Origin: Darksidea phi
Lineage: Eukaryota > Ascomycota > Dothideomycetes > Pleosporales > Lentitheciaceae
Assembly (NCBI GenBank): GCA_030770425.1
Contig: JASJFT010000046.1
Location: forward strand, 124,001 to 188,000
Reading direction: 5' to 3'
Length of the DNA stretch: 64,000 nt
Part shown: positions 35,508 through 48,471 of the stretch, piece by piece
Layout of the letters: each line of letters opens with the position of its first letter
Numbering within the stretch: the stretch's first letter is position 1
The notes under the pieces: generated by a model
Told to the model about the DNA's origin: nothing
Seen by the model: the letters and a program-made list of their open reading frames with translations, nothing else
Databases searched by the model: none
Made by a program: the position numbers and the translations under genes

Positions 35508-38500
35508 TTAGTATGCCCGACCGCCCCTCCCTCGTCCAATCGTCTTGAAACTCATCGATTCATATCGCTGTTCCATCGGATCAATGCCGGTCCTGAAAGG
35601 ATCGGTGAAGCTCGATAAATGGAAGCCGACAATAACAACAAAGTAGGACAGGATGAGAATAGAGCCCTTGAAGTAATTGCTTTTGCCTTCGCCGTACATG
35701 TACGAGAGGAGGAAGACGCAGAGAATGACAGTCACCATGTCCCATTGCGGGAAGATAAGGGCTGTCACTATTGTTAGCCGAGATCAAAGAGAAGACAGGT
35801 TGTACGTTTGCTTACTGAAAGATTGATTGACGATTTGCGATTCATCGATGTAAATGTTGTGGATGGCGCTGTAGAAGACGAGAGCCGGGATTTGGAGGAG
35901 AAGGACCTGCAAGGCGTATGCGGAACCGATCTCCATGGACAGGGCGATGTTACCGTTCATAGCGAAGGAAATAGCATTCTACAAGGGTCAGTTGTCAGCG
36001 CTATCTTGATGCATAGTATATGGATTACTCACCAAAAACTCAGTAGTGTTGGGTACCAGCGCGAATAGCGTGATACCTAGGAATTTCTCGTCGATATCGG
36101 AACCCTCCAGCACTGCATCAACCGTATTAACCAGAATCTCAGCAATGACGGCGTACACGATTGTTGCTGTTAGCAGAATAGCGGAACTCTTCGCTCGACT
36201 CCAATTCGGTGCGTCATGTCCACCTTCCGTGTGTGCCGGTGCAGCTTCATCATGACCTTCGAAGGTTGCAGTTCTCTGATGGTGTGGTCGCTCTCCTTGT
36301 CCCTTGGCAGGGAGAGAAGCCATCATAGCGGTCTTGCGCGGTGTCCTGACAGCATCGCGGGTTGCTAATGCGGTGGTCGCCGCAGCAATTTCCGTGATTT
36401 GCCGTACCAATGACTGGTTATCACGTTCCGAGAGCCCGTCCAGATGGAAGCCTGGGGACGGAGGCCGTTCATCTCCGTCTTTGGGCGGGACGACGTGTGG
36501 TGTCTGTCCCTCAGAGTTCGGCGTTGGCCGCCTCTGCTCGGCACTCTCGCTGTCTTGCCTATGCCCCACCTGCTGCAGAGTTTGGCCAACGATGCGCTTA
36601 TACAATTGGCTGCTTCGTATATCCCCGCGCATGGCTGAATTGCTCGTCGCCTGCCGGGTGAGTGTGTTTGGGAACTCGAAGTGTCCACTGTGACTCAGTT
36701 GACTTGTCGACATGTCCATCGGCTTCTTCTCATCCGGTTCGGAGCTCCAAATCACTGCGGCGTGCGTTCTTAATGTGAATAATAGCCCGATAACATATGA
36801 TAAGAACAGCAGCGTAGCGCAAACCCAGATGTAAGGCTTGACCGCCTTATTGAAAAAGGTATCGTTGATCGCCGGTGTTTGGGAGTAGTAGCATCGTTGA
36901 CAGTCCCTCTCTTGTGGTATGTTGTGATGTCGGATACATTCAGAGCAACTGAGCTCATGACTGCCGTATATTTGATAGAACAGAGTGGGACCAAAGGCGC
37001 CGATGACGGCGAAAAGCAGCATGGTCGATGTAACACCAGCTGACTTGACGTTGAAGCGTTGTGTTTTCCGCTTGAGGGCACCAAAGCACATAGAAAGGCC
37101 AGGAAGGAAAAGTATACCGGCGAAAATGCTGCCAATGATGCTACCCTCGACAAGCGCAGCTTTACCCTCGTTCAATGCGACGCAGTAGAGGTAGACTTCG
37201 ACAACAGTAGAGAAAAAGGCATTGATTGTGGCACCCACTCCCATCGATGATTGGGCAGAAATAGACGCCACTGCCTGCCCGATGAAGTAGGCCAGAGGGA
37301 TGATGGAGAACAGGGCGAGCGTAAAGATGAGAAACTGGTTCGTTAGCGCAATCTTGAGGCCGAACTCAACACTCAAAACCCAGTAGTCGAAGATGACGAA
37401 GGCAACGAGACCGAGGAGATTGAAGAGGAAGATGTTGGTTCCGTCGATGGTGTACTTCCAGTACTTGATGCCCACAGCACGGTATGTGCAAAGTAGAATG
37501 GATGACGACTCGCCTGGACGTCGGACGGTACCGCTATCGTTATGGAAAGAGAGTGCTAGCGGGTGCCGTCGGAGATGGTCGAATAGGAGAAGAGTGACTT
37601 TGCCCATTGGAATCGTGAAGACCATGAACCAGCACAGGCCGGAGACGAGGAGAAGAGCAGGAGTGAAGATGCCGTAGAAGAAGACGAAGAAGACAACTCG
37701 TCCGAAGTTCCATTTGCCGCGACCAAAGAGCCTCCTCTTGGTTCTTGCGGTATCGGACTGGATCAGGTTTGCGCGTCCGTCTCTGCCGAGCAAGCTGGTG
37801 GTCTCGTCAGCGGAATCGACGCTGTTCCTCCGCCGCCCCACCAGGGATCCAGAGCCTTCTGATGGCCCAAAAAACAGTCTTCCCTCTTCAATGTCGCCGC
37901 TCTGCCACTGTTCATATTCGCTGATGCTGCGGCCCTCGCCTTCATCCTCGTCCGCATACGCCTCGTCTTGCAAGAGTTTGACGTATTTGCCGAATGGAAA
38001 GAAGAGGTAGCCGGAGAGATGGAACAAGAGCTGCGAGTACTCGGCGCAGCTATCCGTGAACCAGAACAAAGCACAGAACAGGCCTCCTGCGGCTGCGATG
38101 AGCGCGAGCCACCACCCGAATATTAGTGTCCAGGCAATGTTGAACAGCCACAGCCAGTTGTCGACAAGGAGGCCGGGAGTTGAGTGGATGTCTCCCTCTG
38201 CATTTCGCTGCACTGACCGGTCCTTTTTGTATAGCGCCGGCTTCCAGATTCTGATGCCGAAGGGATGTGTGACGTTGATAGCCTCTTGACGATCCTTGAG
38301 CGTGAAGCTCTCCGCATCACTTATGTCGCCCTCGTCGTCTTCATCGACGCCATTGCCGCTGCTAGTGTCCTCGTCAGCCCTAAGCGTTTCCTCGCCCGAG
38401 GATACAGGCTGCGCGCCTGCATCCGTTGGTGCCGCTGCGCCTTCCTGTTCCACAGCATCGTCGTCGTCGACAGAACTAACGGTCGCGAGCGCGGGGACTT

Positions 38501-38960
38501 GTGCTGCGGTCCGTCGTCGGACGGTCGAGGGCTTCCTACGCAGTGTCTGACTGGAAGTTGGGCTCGGCTTCTGTGGCTTCTGCTTCTGCTCCGTGAGCTC
38601 ACTGTCAATCTCGTCCTCACCATCGTCTACGGAAAACTCCTGGCCCTTGTACGGAAACTTTGCCGAGGTCGTGCGACGGCTCATAGAGGGCTTCTTCGCT
38701 TTCGGCTGCTCGGGTGCGTTCGTGTTTTGGTTTCGGCGGTCGAGAGGTGTTGTGATAGATCCTGCATTCACTTAGTCTCTACTAGCCTCGAGACAAAACA
38801 TATGATAATGGACAAACAGAACGGTCTTACCATATCCAACCGTTTGCGACGAGGCCACCTGCGGTCGTCTGCGCGTACCCTCGGAACTTGTAGTAGTGGC
38901 ATGCTGGCTGCCAGACGGCGAGTCGACGCCGGCCGTGTGCGGCCTTTCGTCTTCCCCCAT
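35508..38960 (-). CDS. VNX1: vacuolar cation/proton exchanger, VNX1 type
   Basis: CaCA-superfamily antiporter of the vacuole membrane; yeast Vnx1 exchanges Na+ and K+ for H+. Exons 38960-38831, 38761-36033, 35978-35816 and 35767-35508 give 1093 residues in frame. A long hydrophilic acidic N-terminus precedes about a dozen transmembrane helices. The two alpha-repeat signatures are visible: ALNEGKAALVEGSIIGSI in the first and LFALVPNTTEFL|NAISFAMNGNIALSMEIGS in the second, the latter restored by splicing at 36033/35978. Between them lie the Cys pairs CSECIRHHNIPQERDCQRC, as in the VNX1 subfamily, and a large Ser/Thr-rich loop. It is somewhat longer than yeast Vnx1 (908 residues). The first intron acceptor could be 9 nt earlier without frame change. 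Confidence 0.9.
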
Positions 38961-39704
38961 GACGAATGCCGCGTTGCGCGTGGATGCCGACGATGCGCGA
39001 TGAGGGCTTGGCTTACGAGGGGAAGCAGGGTATTGATGTTTCTGTAGAGCTCACAACGCAGCCAGATAGCGTTTGCGGCGGGGATAAAGTGAAGCCAGCG
39101 AAGGCATAGCACAAGAGGATGGCAACGTGCCCTGCGGTGTGGAGGGGCCTAGCGGCGCAACTGTACAGATGATCACTGTTTGGTGTGGATCAGCACTCCA
39201 ACACTGGAAACAAACAAGCTCCCGCAGCTCCACCGGTATTTCCAAATCGCCTAGCAGAGCCGCGATAACCCTATGCTGCGCTGCATGTGGTCGCAACACG
39301 AGGAGGGAAGAGCTACTCACCGTACAGCTTCTCCTTTCGCGAAGAAAAAGGCTAAACCGGGGGGACGCTTTTGGAGAAGCTTGACGTCTTGAGGCCGCAA
39401 GCGCGGTAACTTGTGGGGAACCAGATGGGAAGGGAGCCCTGTAGCGGCGCTTTGCCCCCTTCGCTCTAGCTCGCGCGTCGCATCATCAGTTTCGCCGCGA
39501 CCCGAGAAGCTTCCAGTGAAGCGCCGTGTTGATGGGACCGGGCTGCATCTGCACATCTCAACACCAACCACTCCATCGCCACTGTCCGGTCCCCGTACTT
39601 GATAGTCTGCGCGACCGACTAGCATCTTTTCCGTCTTCTTTAAACAGTCAAGCCACCGGCATACAACACCCTCGCCGCCATCGCTCCGCGCGCCCGCCAC
39701 CACC
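38961..39704. promoter_or_regulatory. divergent promoter region, VNX1 (-) and RPT6 (+)
   Basis: About 740 bp separate the two divergent starts. No proteasome-associated control element was recognised. Short frames here are not supported. Confidence 0.45.
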
Positions 39705-40921
39705 ATGGCGCTCGACACCTTCTATCACAACAAGATCGAGGGCATGAAGCTGGAGATAATACAGGGCCAAGCTGTACTCCGCCGGCTGGAAGCTCAGCGA
39801 AATGACTACAACTCGAGAGTGCGGTTACTGCGCGAGGAGCTCGGCCTTCTCCAGCAACCGGGGTCCTATGTCGGTGAGGTTGTCAAGGTGATGGGCACCA
39901 AGAAGGTGCTTGTCAAGGTGCATCCGGAGGGCAAATATGGTATGTGTACATGTCTTGCTCGGTCTTCTCGCCGCTAATAGATCCAGTCGTCGACATCTCC
40001 GACAATGTCGACATCAGCAAACTCACCGTCGGAAAGCGCGTCACGTTACTCAGCGATTCATACAAGCTCGAGAAGATGCTACCCTCGTCGGTCGACCCGC
40101 TCGTCTCGCTCATGATGGTGGAAAAGGTGCCCGACAGCACATACGACATGATTGGTGGTCTAGACCAGCAAATCAAGGAAATCAAAGAGGTCATCGAGCT
40201 GGGTCTACAACATCCCGAGCTCTTCGAATCGCTCGGCATTGCGCAGCCGAAGGGCGTGCTGCTGTACGGGCCCCCCGGGACCGGAAAGACGCTGCTTGCC
40301 CGTGCCGTGGCGCATCACGCAGACTGCAAATTCATCCGAGTGTCCGGAAGCGAGTTAGTGCAGAAGTACATTGGCGAGGGCAGTCGCATGGTCCGAGAGC
40401 TGTTCGTCATGGCGCGAGAGCATGCGCCCAGTATCATCTTCATGGACGAAATCGACAGCATTGGTTCAAGCCGAGTGGAGGGCAGCTCAGGCGGTGATTC
40501 GGAAGTGCAGCGAACCATGCTGGAGTTGCTAAACCAATTAGACGGTTTCGAGCCGACGAAGAATATCAAGATCATCATGGCCACGAATCGTCTCGATATC
40601 CTAGACCCCGCCCTCCTCCGACCCGGTCGAATCGACCGAAAAATCGAATTCCCACCCCCATCAGTCGAGGCCCGTGCCGATATTCTCCGGATTCACTCAA
40701 GGAGTATGAACCTGACGCGTGGCATCAACTTGACCAAGATTGCGGAGAAGATGAATGGCTGCTCGGGCGCCGAGCTGAAGGGCGTTTGCACGGAGGCGGG
40801 CATGTACGCGCTAAGAGAGAGGAGAGTGCACGTCACGCAAGAGGATTTTGACCTTGCGACGGCAAAGGTACTCAACAAGCACGACGATAAGGCTACAAGT
40901 CTCAGCAAGCTGTGGAAGTGA
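39705..40921 (+). CDS. RPT6: 26S proteasome regulatory ATPase subunit RPT6
   Basis: AAA ATPase of the 19S base that unfolds ubiquitinated substrates and opens the 20S core. Exons 39705-39939 and 39987-40921 (47-nt intron, GTATGT donor, ccgctaatag branch, CAG acceptor) give 389 residues, matching the highly conserved family length. An N-terminal coiled coil (residues 10-50) leads to an OB domain and then the AAA module: Walker A GPPGTGKT (173-180), Walker B IIFMDEID (228-235), and the [12 protein letters not shown] second region of homology. The splice restores HPEGKYVVDIS. The sequence [20 protein letters not shown] is typical of Rpt subunits. Ordinary housekeeping gene with no oddities. Confidence 0.97.
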
Positions 40922-41662
40922 GCCACATGTTCGTTGTGGGAGGGGCTTCTTGGTGCAATGCTCTACGGCTCTAATACGGTAGTGCTGCGGCATTTACGTG
41001 TGAGTAAGCATAGCGACATAGACTGGATGTATCATCAATCCACCAACATCTACTGTGAATATGTATTTCGTATCTGGGCGCGGGATGATACCACGTGAAA
41101 TTGCGTTATCAAGCTAATTCCTAGCGTTGCCGATCCAGTTTCCATACCTTACATCATGTCCGCGAACGATCATCCAGAGAATGCCCTAGACAATTATCAC
41201 CATAGACTCAAAATCACCGAGATGCCTGTAAAAACATTCGTTTCACAAGGTTCTGTCTATAGTTACCCAATACCACAGTTGTTACGATCATAGTTCTCGC
41301 TCGTGCAGGATGGAGGATGGTACCGAACCCCGGTAGCAAAAGGTCCCCGATCTCCAATTACGAAATGTCGACAGCCCGAACGCCGATTGCGTTATCTAAA
41401 AACATCTTTTGTGACTGCCACGCTAGGCTGGTATTGGCAGTTCCAACACCCATGGCGTTTTGGCGCGCGGTCATATATTGTGGGGATTCGTCGCGTTGCC
41501 CAGTTTACTTTTGCAGGCTAGGATTTGGGTCTTGCCGCATGCTCGCCTGGACTTTGTATCTTCCCAATTTATAGATCATCTTTATCGCTAACGTCGACCA
41601 ACCACCGTTGTTGGACAGGATTCGTTAAGGCGATTAGAAAGTAGGAAGCTGAGATATTCAGT
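40922..41662. other. intergenic between RPT6 and MFS gene
   Basis: 3' flank of RPT6 and promoter of the transporter. The frames at 41303-41574 have no recognisable product. Confidence 0.45.
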
Positions 41663-43435
41663 ATGGCGGAAACGCAGAACCTCGATGGGGTGACAAAGGG
41701 TCGGGCGCGGGAAGAAGAGGTGCCATCGCTTCAAGGAGCTCCCGTTGCGGTACTGGGCGAAGGGTCACTCGATCCCGTGTACGAGGCCAAAGCAAAGGTG
41801 TTGAACAAGGCGATTCAAGATATTGGCATGGGGCGGTATCAATGGCAGGTAAATACAACGAAGCTTCTTTCCCCATCGCCTCCAATCACGACACTTGGAC
41901 TATGATCGCGCCGGCGAAAATGCTTCGGCTCCCTCTAGAAAGCATATTCTAACATATACCAGCTCTTCATCGTAATCGGCTTCGGATGGGCTTCCGATAA
42001 CCTCTGGCCCATTGTAACCTCCTTGATCCTCACCCCCGTGAAGAACGAGTTCCACCTAAATGATTCTCACGTTAACCGCGCCCCCCTTCTCTCACTTTCG
42101 CAAAACATCGGTCTTCTCGTCGGCGCCGTCTTCTGGGGTTTTGGTTGCGACATCTTCGGTCGTCGATGGGCGTTCAATCTCACCCTCGGTATAACAGGCA
42201 TATTTGGCCTCATCGCAGCGGGGTCGCCCAATTTCGCTGCCATCGGTTGCTTCGCTGCGCTGTGGAGTGTCGGCGTGGGTGGGAACTTACCGGTTGATTC
42301 AGCAATCTTTCTAGAGTTCCTACCCGGGAGCCATCAGTACTTGCTCACTGTGCTGAGCATTGACTGGGCGCTCGCACAGGTCTTTGCTACATTGGTAGCG
42401 TGGCCGTTGTTGGGCAATCTAACGTGCGAAGAGACTGATACAACTTGTACGAAGAGCGAGAATATAGGATGGCGGTACTTCATGCTAGCCATGGGTGGAG
42501 TAGCGCTCATCATGTTCTTCGTCCGCTTCATCTGCTTTACGCTTTACGAGAGTCCTAAATTTCTGATGGGAAAGGGCAAGGATGCAGAGGCTGTTAAGGT
42601 GGTGCATGAGGTGGCACGGAGGAATGGAAAGACGTCTACGCTGACGCTGAAAGATTTGGAACTTTGTAATGAACTCGCGCCGGCTGGACATGTTAGCGCA
42701 CTGGCGCAATCGCACACACAAGCGGCGCTGAAGCGCAACCTTGAGAAAGTCAACACGAGTCATATCAAGGCTCTATTTGCGAGCAAGAAACTGGCCTTCA
42801 GCACCGGATTGATCACTCTAGTATGGGCGTTCATCGGTCTTGGCTTCCCACTCTACAACGCCTTCCTACCTTTCATCCAAGCCAATCGTGGCGCTCACTT
42901 CGGTGACGGATCGACCTACCTTACCTACCGCAATAGTCTTATCATTGCCGTTCTTGGCGTGCCCGGCTGTCTCATCGGCGGCGTGCTCGTCGAAACGCCT
43001 CGTATCGGACGAAAAGGCACGCTCGCCCTGTCCACAATACTAACTGGCGTTTTCCTCTTCTGCTCAACTACTGCACTAAACTCTGCCTCTTTACTCGGCT
43101 GGTAAGTCTTTTCCTAACTCGTTTCCTTTCCTTTCCAGGCCTCACTGCTCTAACTAACACCCACAAGGAACTGTGCCTACAACTTCATGTCCAACATCAT
43201 GTACGCCGTTCTCTACTCATATACGCCCGAAATCTTCCCCACCAAGGACCGTGGCACCGGAAACGCCATCACTGCTTCCGCAAACCGCATCTTTGGCATC
43301 ATGGCGCCCATCGTCGCCATGTATGCTAATCTAGCTACGTCGGCGCCCGTGTATGTCAGTGGAGCGCTATTTATTGCGTCTGGGTTGTTGGTGCTGGCGT
43401 TACCGTTTGAGAGTAGGGGGAAGGCTAGTATGTAA
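41663..43435 (+). CDS. major facilitator superfamily transporter, SV2/sugar-transporter type
   Basis: Polytopic plasma-membrane or organelle transporter of unknown substrate. Exons 41663-41848, 41963-43101 and 43168-43435 give 530 residues in frame. The N-terminal GMGRYQWQ|LFIVIGFGWASDNLW is the usual start of the first helix in this fungal MFS group; the intron splits it exactly at WQ|L. MFS motif A is present in the loop after helix 2 (GFGCDIFGRRWAFN). The signature YSPEIFPT-like motif appears as YTPEIFPTKDRGTGN in the third exon. The central loop (FLMGKGKDAEAVKVVHEVAR) is also typical. A glycosylation-rich extracellular loop with Cys (LTCEETDTTC) follows helix 5. Substrate might be a carboxylate, sugar or phosphate; I cannot tell. 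Confidence 0.9.
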
Positions 43436-44739
43436 ATTGGTTAGCAAGTTGGAGAGCGAATTCGAGCAGGATGGCTTTTGGTTTAGTATATTCCTCAACA
43501 ACGAAGACAAGCCCGCGTTATAAGATCCATACTAGCTTTAGGTGTTGCCGTCATAATGTCTATTCACATGCGGGTGTGCTTCCTAATCGTACTTCCTCCC
43601 CACAGCTCTGCAGTGCAAACCTCCACATTATCACAAGTACCTTGCCTATTTACTTAACCACCTTCATCTTCAATCCTTTAAACAGCTCATCATTTGTTTC
43701 TACTCCGCAATAAACAATATTAACAACCCTTCCAAGCCGGAACCTTGACCATATTCACCCCCATTCTTCGAAGACCTCCCACCTCAACTAATTATATAAT
43801 TCCCAGCCAAGAACCCACACCAAAACCACACATGCACACTTCAACCCAACCACTCTCGGACCAAACCAAATCAAACCGGGCTAGCCAATGATGCTGAAAC
43901 TCAGATCTAACGCCATCTACTAGCACATGTCTCAGAGCCTGCTGATTAAATATCCGCTCGCCAAACACTATTCCCACATACTATTACTATCTCACTTCAT
44001 ATACCCCATCGCATCGCACTGCCCTACACGAACTGGGCGAAAGACAAGTGCAAGATCGACTTACTATTGATATCAGGCTGACCAAGCTCGTATAGTCAGC
44101 ATACATGGTGTCTCGTGTTACAAAGTCAGAGATTTCCGTTGCGACGGGAGGACATAGGTAAGTTGGGCTTGCCTCCAAACGGTATCCAGCACCCTACCGT
44201 TGCTACCCACTCCCCTTTCCCGACGCCGCGATTCTAAGATCCAAGCACCGCCGCAAGAACAATAAGCCATGAGCAACGCCACTTCGTCGCAGCTACGCCT
44301 CGGGGTAATCCAGACCCCATAACCCGACACAGCTACAAGCAAAGCACGCAACACAGCATGATGCAATACCCTTCATGAATGTACCAAAAGGTGCCATTAA
44401 CAACTAAGTAAAATATCTGTAGCCCCCCACAAACATATGAATTTGTCCCAAGGATCCCTCGAAACTCCATACATGAGAGAGAAACAACCAGTTAAGTAGA
44501 TAGACCAGGGAAATTCGAGAAAGAAAGGGAAAAATAAAAGTCTACGTTTGTGGCAAACAGGCGCACAGAGGTCTCACGTTAATCGCATGTCTCTGCCGTG
44601 CTTACGCCCCTTTCCAAGCGTATATGCTCATCTGATCGTCGTTGAGAGAAATGTCGACGAAGCGCCAGTCCAACTCCTTCGCGTCACAACCCGCACAAGT
44701 GCCTCGTCAAGCGCTCGGCCTTCTGCATACATCCGACGA
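43436..44739. other. intergenic between two convergent 3' ends
   Basis: About 1.3 kb between the transporter and the SEC4-type gene, which converge. No gene or repeat is recognised. Confidence 0.45.
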
Positions 44740-45572
44740 TTAACAGCACTTCCCGCCCACGCCACCACCCGCGCTCCCCGCATCCCCAACATCCACCTTC
44801 GTCGCACTCGTCTCCGTCCGCGCGCTATCGATCAACCTCGTCTTGATATCGGCAGCCAAGCTGTAGAAAGCCTTGTCCACATTGATGTTGCTCTTGGCAG
44901 AGACTTCGAGGAAGGGGATGCCTAGTTCGTCGGCGAGGGCCTGACCGCGCTCGGTGGAGACGGCGCGTTTCTCTTCCCAGTCGCATTTGTTGCCGATGAG
45001 GATCTTATTGACGCCTTCGGTTGCGTGCTGTTCGACGTTGGAAAACCATGTGCGGATGTCTATGCCAACGTCAGCATCCCTGTCCATCTGTTTCCTCGCC
45101 GCATAGACCTTCGAATTATTGTACCGTGTTGCGAGAAAGGAAAACAGTCCAAACACGTACTATTGAAACTCCTCTCATCCGTAACATCGTACACCAGTAA
45201 AATGCCCATCGCACCCCTATAATACGCCGTCGTGATCGTGCGGAACCGCTCCTGCCCGGCCGTATCCCATATCTGTAGCTTCACGCGCTTGCCGTCGAGC
45301 TCGATTGTGCGGATCTTGAAGTCGATGCCAATGGTCGTGATGAAGGACGGTGTGAACGAGTCTTCGCTGAAGCGGAGGAGACAGCATGATTTACCAACGC
45401 CCGAGTCACCGATGAGGAGGAGTTTGATCTATGGCACATGTGTTGGTAGACTCGGGGTGGATGTGGGGAAGACGGGGAGTGATCGGGGTTATCGGAGAAA
45501 GGTGCAGGGAAGGGAGCGAGGGAGTATGTAGGGTGGACTCACGAGAAAGTCATAGTTCCTTGTACCAGCCAT
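44740..45572 (-). CDS. SEC4: Rab GTPase SEC4/Rab8 type
   Basis: Small GTPase on post-Golgi secretory vesicles that recruits the exocyst for polarised secretion. Exons 45572-45543, 45428-45161 and 45059-44740 give 205 residues in frame. All G motifs are present: GDSGVGKS (17-24), effector Thr in TTIGIDFKI (41-49), WDTAGQE (64-70), NKCD (123-126) and SAK (in FLEVSAKSN). The C-terminus ends GGKCC, a double-geranylgeranylation site. The RabF blocks ([27 protein letters not shown]) match the Sec4/Rab8 branch. Exon 1 encodes only [10 protein letters not shown]. The gene runs in the same direction as NCA2, 570 bp downstream of it. Confidence 0.95.
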
Positions 45573-46142
45573 CTTGCTATCCGTGACCTAACCAGGCCGT
45601 TCGTTATCTGTGAAGGCTGCGGTGCTGCACCCTGTTGGATGATGTCGTTGCAGGTAACGTCGCCACGGCCCAGTAGTGTAGAGAATACTCGTATGGCGGC
45701 GTATGCAGATTCTGGGAGAAGCGCAGAGGCCTATGTCGAGTGCGCTTAGTGTATGGGCGTGTTTGTCGTAAAGGCAGCGTTGGGTACTGCCTAGGTACGT
45801 CGACGTTGAGGCCAAGTGCCAAGCTAGGAAACAAGCGAACCGCCTCCGTCACCTGTCACCGCCACATCAGATCTAAGTCAACCGCCACCACCCGTTACGC
45901 AAACGACGAGCACGTGCTGTCCATATAGTGGCTGCGATATTATTACCGGTGATAGTCAAATAGTGTGTGAGACACGTCGTCAGACGTTTACCATTCTTCG
46001 GAAAAGCAACGTATTCGTCACCTAGGTTGGCTTCAAGGGTTTATCCCTGCCTGCCACGTATTCATCCCCTTGCCGATTCTACATATGGTACATGCCTCCT
46101 GGGCTGTTGCTTATCGCCCGTCCTGGTTACCTCCAGCATCTT
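45573..46142. other. intergenic between NCA2 and SEC4
   Basis: About 570 bp holding the SEC4 promoter and NCA2 terminator region. No gene recognised. Confidence 0.45.
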
Positions 46143-48471
46143 TTACGACGTGAACCATTTTGAGTAAGCCCACCTGATCCTTTCAACCACCTTCTGCTGA
46201 CGCTCCAGGCCTGAGCGGACATCCGCCAACTCGTCGACTTCAACCAGGAAGTCGTGAAAGATGCGCCTCGGCAGTACGTTGCTCGCGGCTTGCCGAAGTA
46301 GGTGAACCTCACAGAGTAATAAACCATGATCTTTATACGAAATCTCACCGTACTCAGTGGGCGTGGCGCCAACGAGGATGCGATCGATATTTCTGCACAA
46401 GGTGTAAGCTTTTGACGTCGAAAACAGTTCCAAGAGGCCACCTGGGGTCGAATCATAGAGCACGCTTTTGGCTGGGATGAGGTCCTTGCAATGGTGACAT
46501 ACCTTAGTATCAGCAGAAGCTGACCCTGTTGGGACCAACGCTTAACGCCCTTCCGGTTGCCAAACATACCCTTGAGCCATCTGTATACGCCAATAGAGAC
46601 GAGCACTCCTGGTGTCAGGCCGATGAACCTATATAAGTTAGTCTCCGTTGCATTCAGAACCTAATTCGACTTCGAAGCCCGTCAACTCTCCCGCTCAGTA
46701 CGAGGACTTACCCGAACAACAGCTCCTGGCTCTTCAGTATCGAATCGATCCCGCTCATCGCCACCTCAATATCGACCTTGGTCTTCTGTACTTGTATGAG
46801 TAGCGCACTTGCTAGATTTCCCACAATGACGCCCTTGATCGGTCTCTGGATATCTCTTTCGTAAGCCTTAAGCACCTGTGTCAGGTCACCTTCCCGTACT
46901 TTCGCGCGAATATCAGAAATCTGCGACTCGTTCAATGCAGAGCCCTCGGGATGTGCGATCGCAAAGTCGACAACCATACGTTCCAGACTAGCTCGATCCG
47001 ATTCCAAGCTGCGTTTGCTCATAATCGAAACCTCGCTGCCTTCATCATGACGTATCGTACCAATGATTTTTTTAGAAGGCTCCACGACCCAGTTTGTCCA
47101 GAAATCGATTACTGTCTGACCGAATTCACGTATCCATGTGACGATTTCTTCTTTCCGGTTGATGACGATACGCAGGACAGTGCCCGAGGAGACGACGGCG
47201 ATAGAAAGCGGCAGCCAGTAGCGAGTTAGAAACGAAGGTCGCCCGTTTTCTCGGACAACAGCGTGGAAGTTGGCAGAGTAACCGGGTAGAGCGTGAGTGA
47301 GAAGATTGTTCAACCGAACCGCAACATCGGCGGGCTTGAGAGCCGTTGCCGTGCGTTCTCCCGAGGGTTCATGTAATTCGTAGTAATGGTCATCTTGGGT
47401 GGTGGCCGCTACCGAGTCATCGAACTTATCGATAGAGAGCTCAGCATCATTGACGTTGGTGAGGACGGCGTCCATGAGCGCGATACTCTTTGCTACTGTG
47501 CTCTTCCACCTGTGCCGTTTGTCTAGGGCACCGTACTGGCCGGGAGATTGGAGGCCGTCCTCATGGAAGCTATAGGCTGTCAGTATCCGATGATTTGCCA
47601 CATATCCAGAGGGTAACTAAGACCCGCGATGGAATTGCTCACCTCTCGTTGCTCAAGCCTTCGCCTAGCAGGACGCCCAACGCGTTCGCATTGACCATGC
47701 GAATCCTCCTCAGTGCGGCCCGTTTTTTCCTACCTTCATTACGCACTACGCCCAACGGGCTCACAACCCGTCTCTGCACCTCCCTCATGCTACGGTCTCG
47801 GACGGTATCCTTCACTAGCGCGTAAAACTCTCGCCACCCATTAGCTAGCCGTCCACCTCTGGACCTCACATCGTAGTAGATGTCCTTTGACCAATTGTAG
47901 AACCGGATGGGGGAGGTTTGTATCGAGTATAGGCCGGCGAAGCGGTACGTAGAGAGGACATCGTCCCAGTACCAGATATCATCTTCGAGCGGAAGTGTCT
48001 GTTCGAGGATGGTGGAGAGTACTGAGCCGTAGGCCTGGGTGGTTGCTTTACTCAGTAGAAGCCACTCAAGTTCATGCTCGTACGAGGAATCATGTTCGCT
48101 GGGCTGGTGGCGGCCCCCCGAGTCATCTTGCTCGAACAGCTGCGCGCATGTTGAACAGCTTGAGGAGACATTTGCCTGTGCGAGGATTGTCTTGATCCTA
48201 CTTGTCGGTAGAAGCGCGTGATTGGCGGAGTGCGTAGTTGACAAGCTTTTTATGAGACCCTGCAACTGCGCAATTCGGGCTGCTCGATGCGGATCGTGTA
48301 TGTCTTCTGGGGTTAATGCTTCGGCGCCGACCGTGTCGTCAGCATGCGCATTCGACAGCTGCAGACGATCGAGCTGGCTGTCGATTCGGCGGACCTGACT
48401 GTGTTGTGTATTGTTAGCTGAGGGCGATTGAGTTCGGCGTTACGCTCGACTTACTCGACCACGAAGCTCAT
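46143..48471 (-). CDS. NCA2: mitochondrial outer-membrane protein NCA2
   Basis: NCA2 influences expression of mitochondrial ATP synthase subunits 6 and 8 in yeast. Five exons (48471-48455, 48398-47643, 47569-46712, 46628-46503 and 46392-46143) add up to 668 residues, and all phases agree. Exon 1 is only 17 nt (MSFVV and part of a codon). The family core is LPLEDDIWYWDDVLSTYRFA-like sequence followed by GLYSIQTSP and a W...FY-rich segment. The C-terminal half contains two or three hydrophobic helices (WLPLSIAVVSSGTVLRIVI; GLTPGVLVSIGVYRWLKGMF) and the conserved RNIDRILVGATPTEYGEISY motif. Its size matches fungal NCA2. The start lies in a divergent promoter that contains a fold-back element. 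Confidence 0.9.

Noticed and set aside
38265..39047. 260-codon plus-strand frame
   Set aside because: Antisense to the low-complexity N-terminal exon of VNX1 and without protein features.
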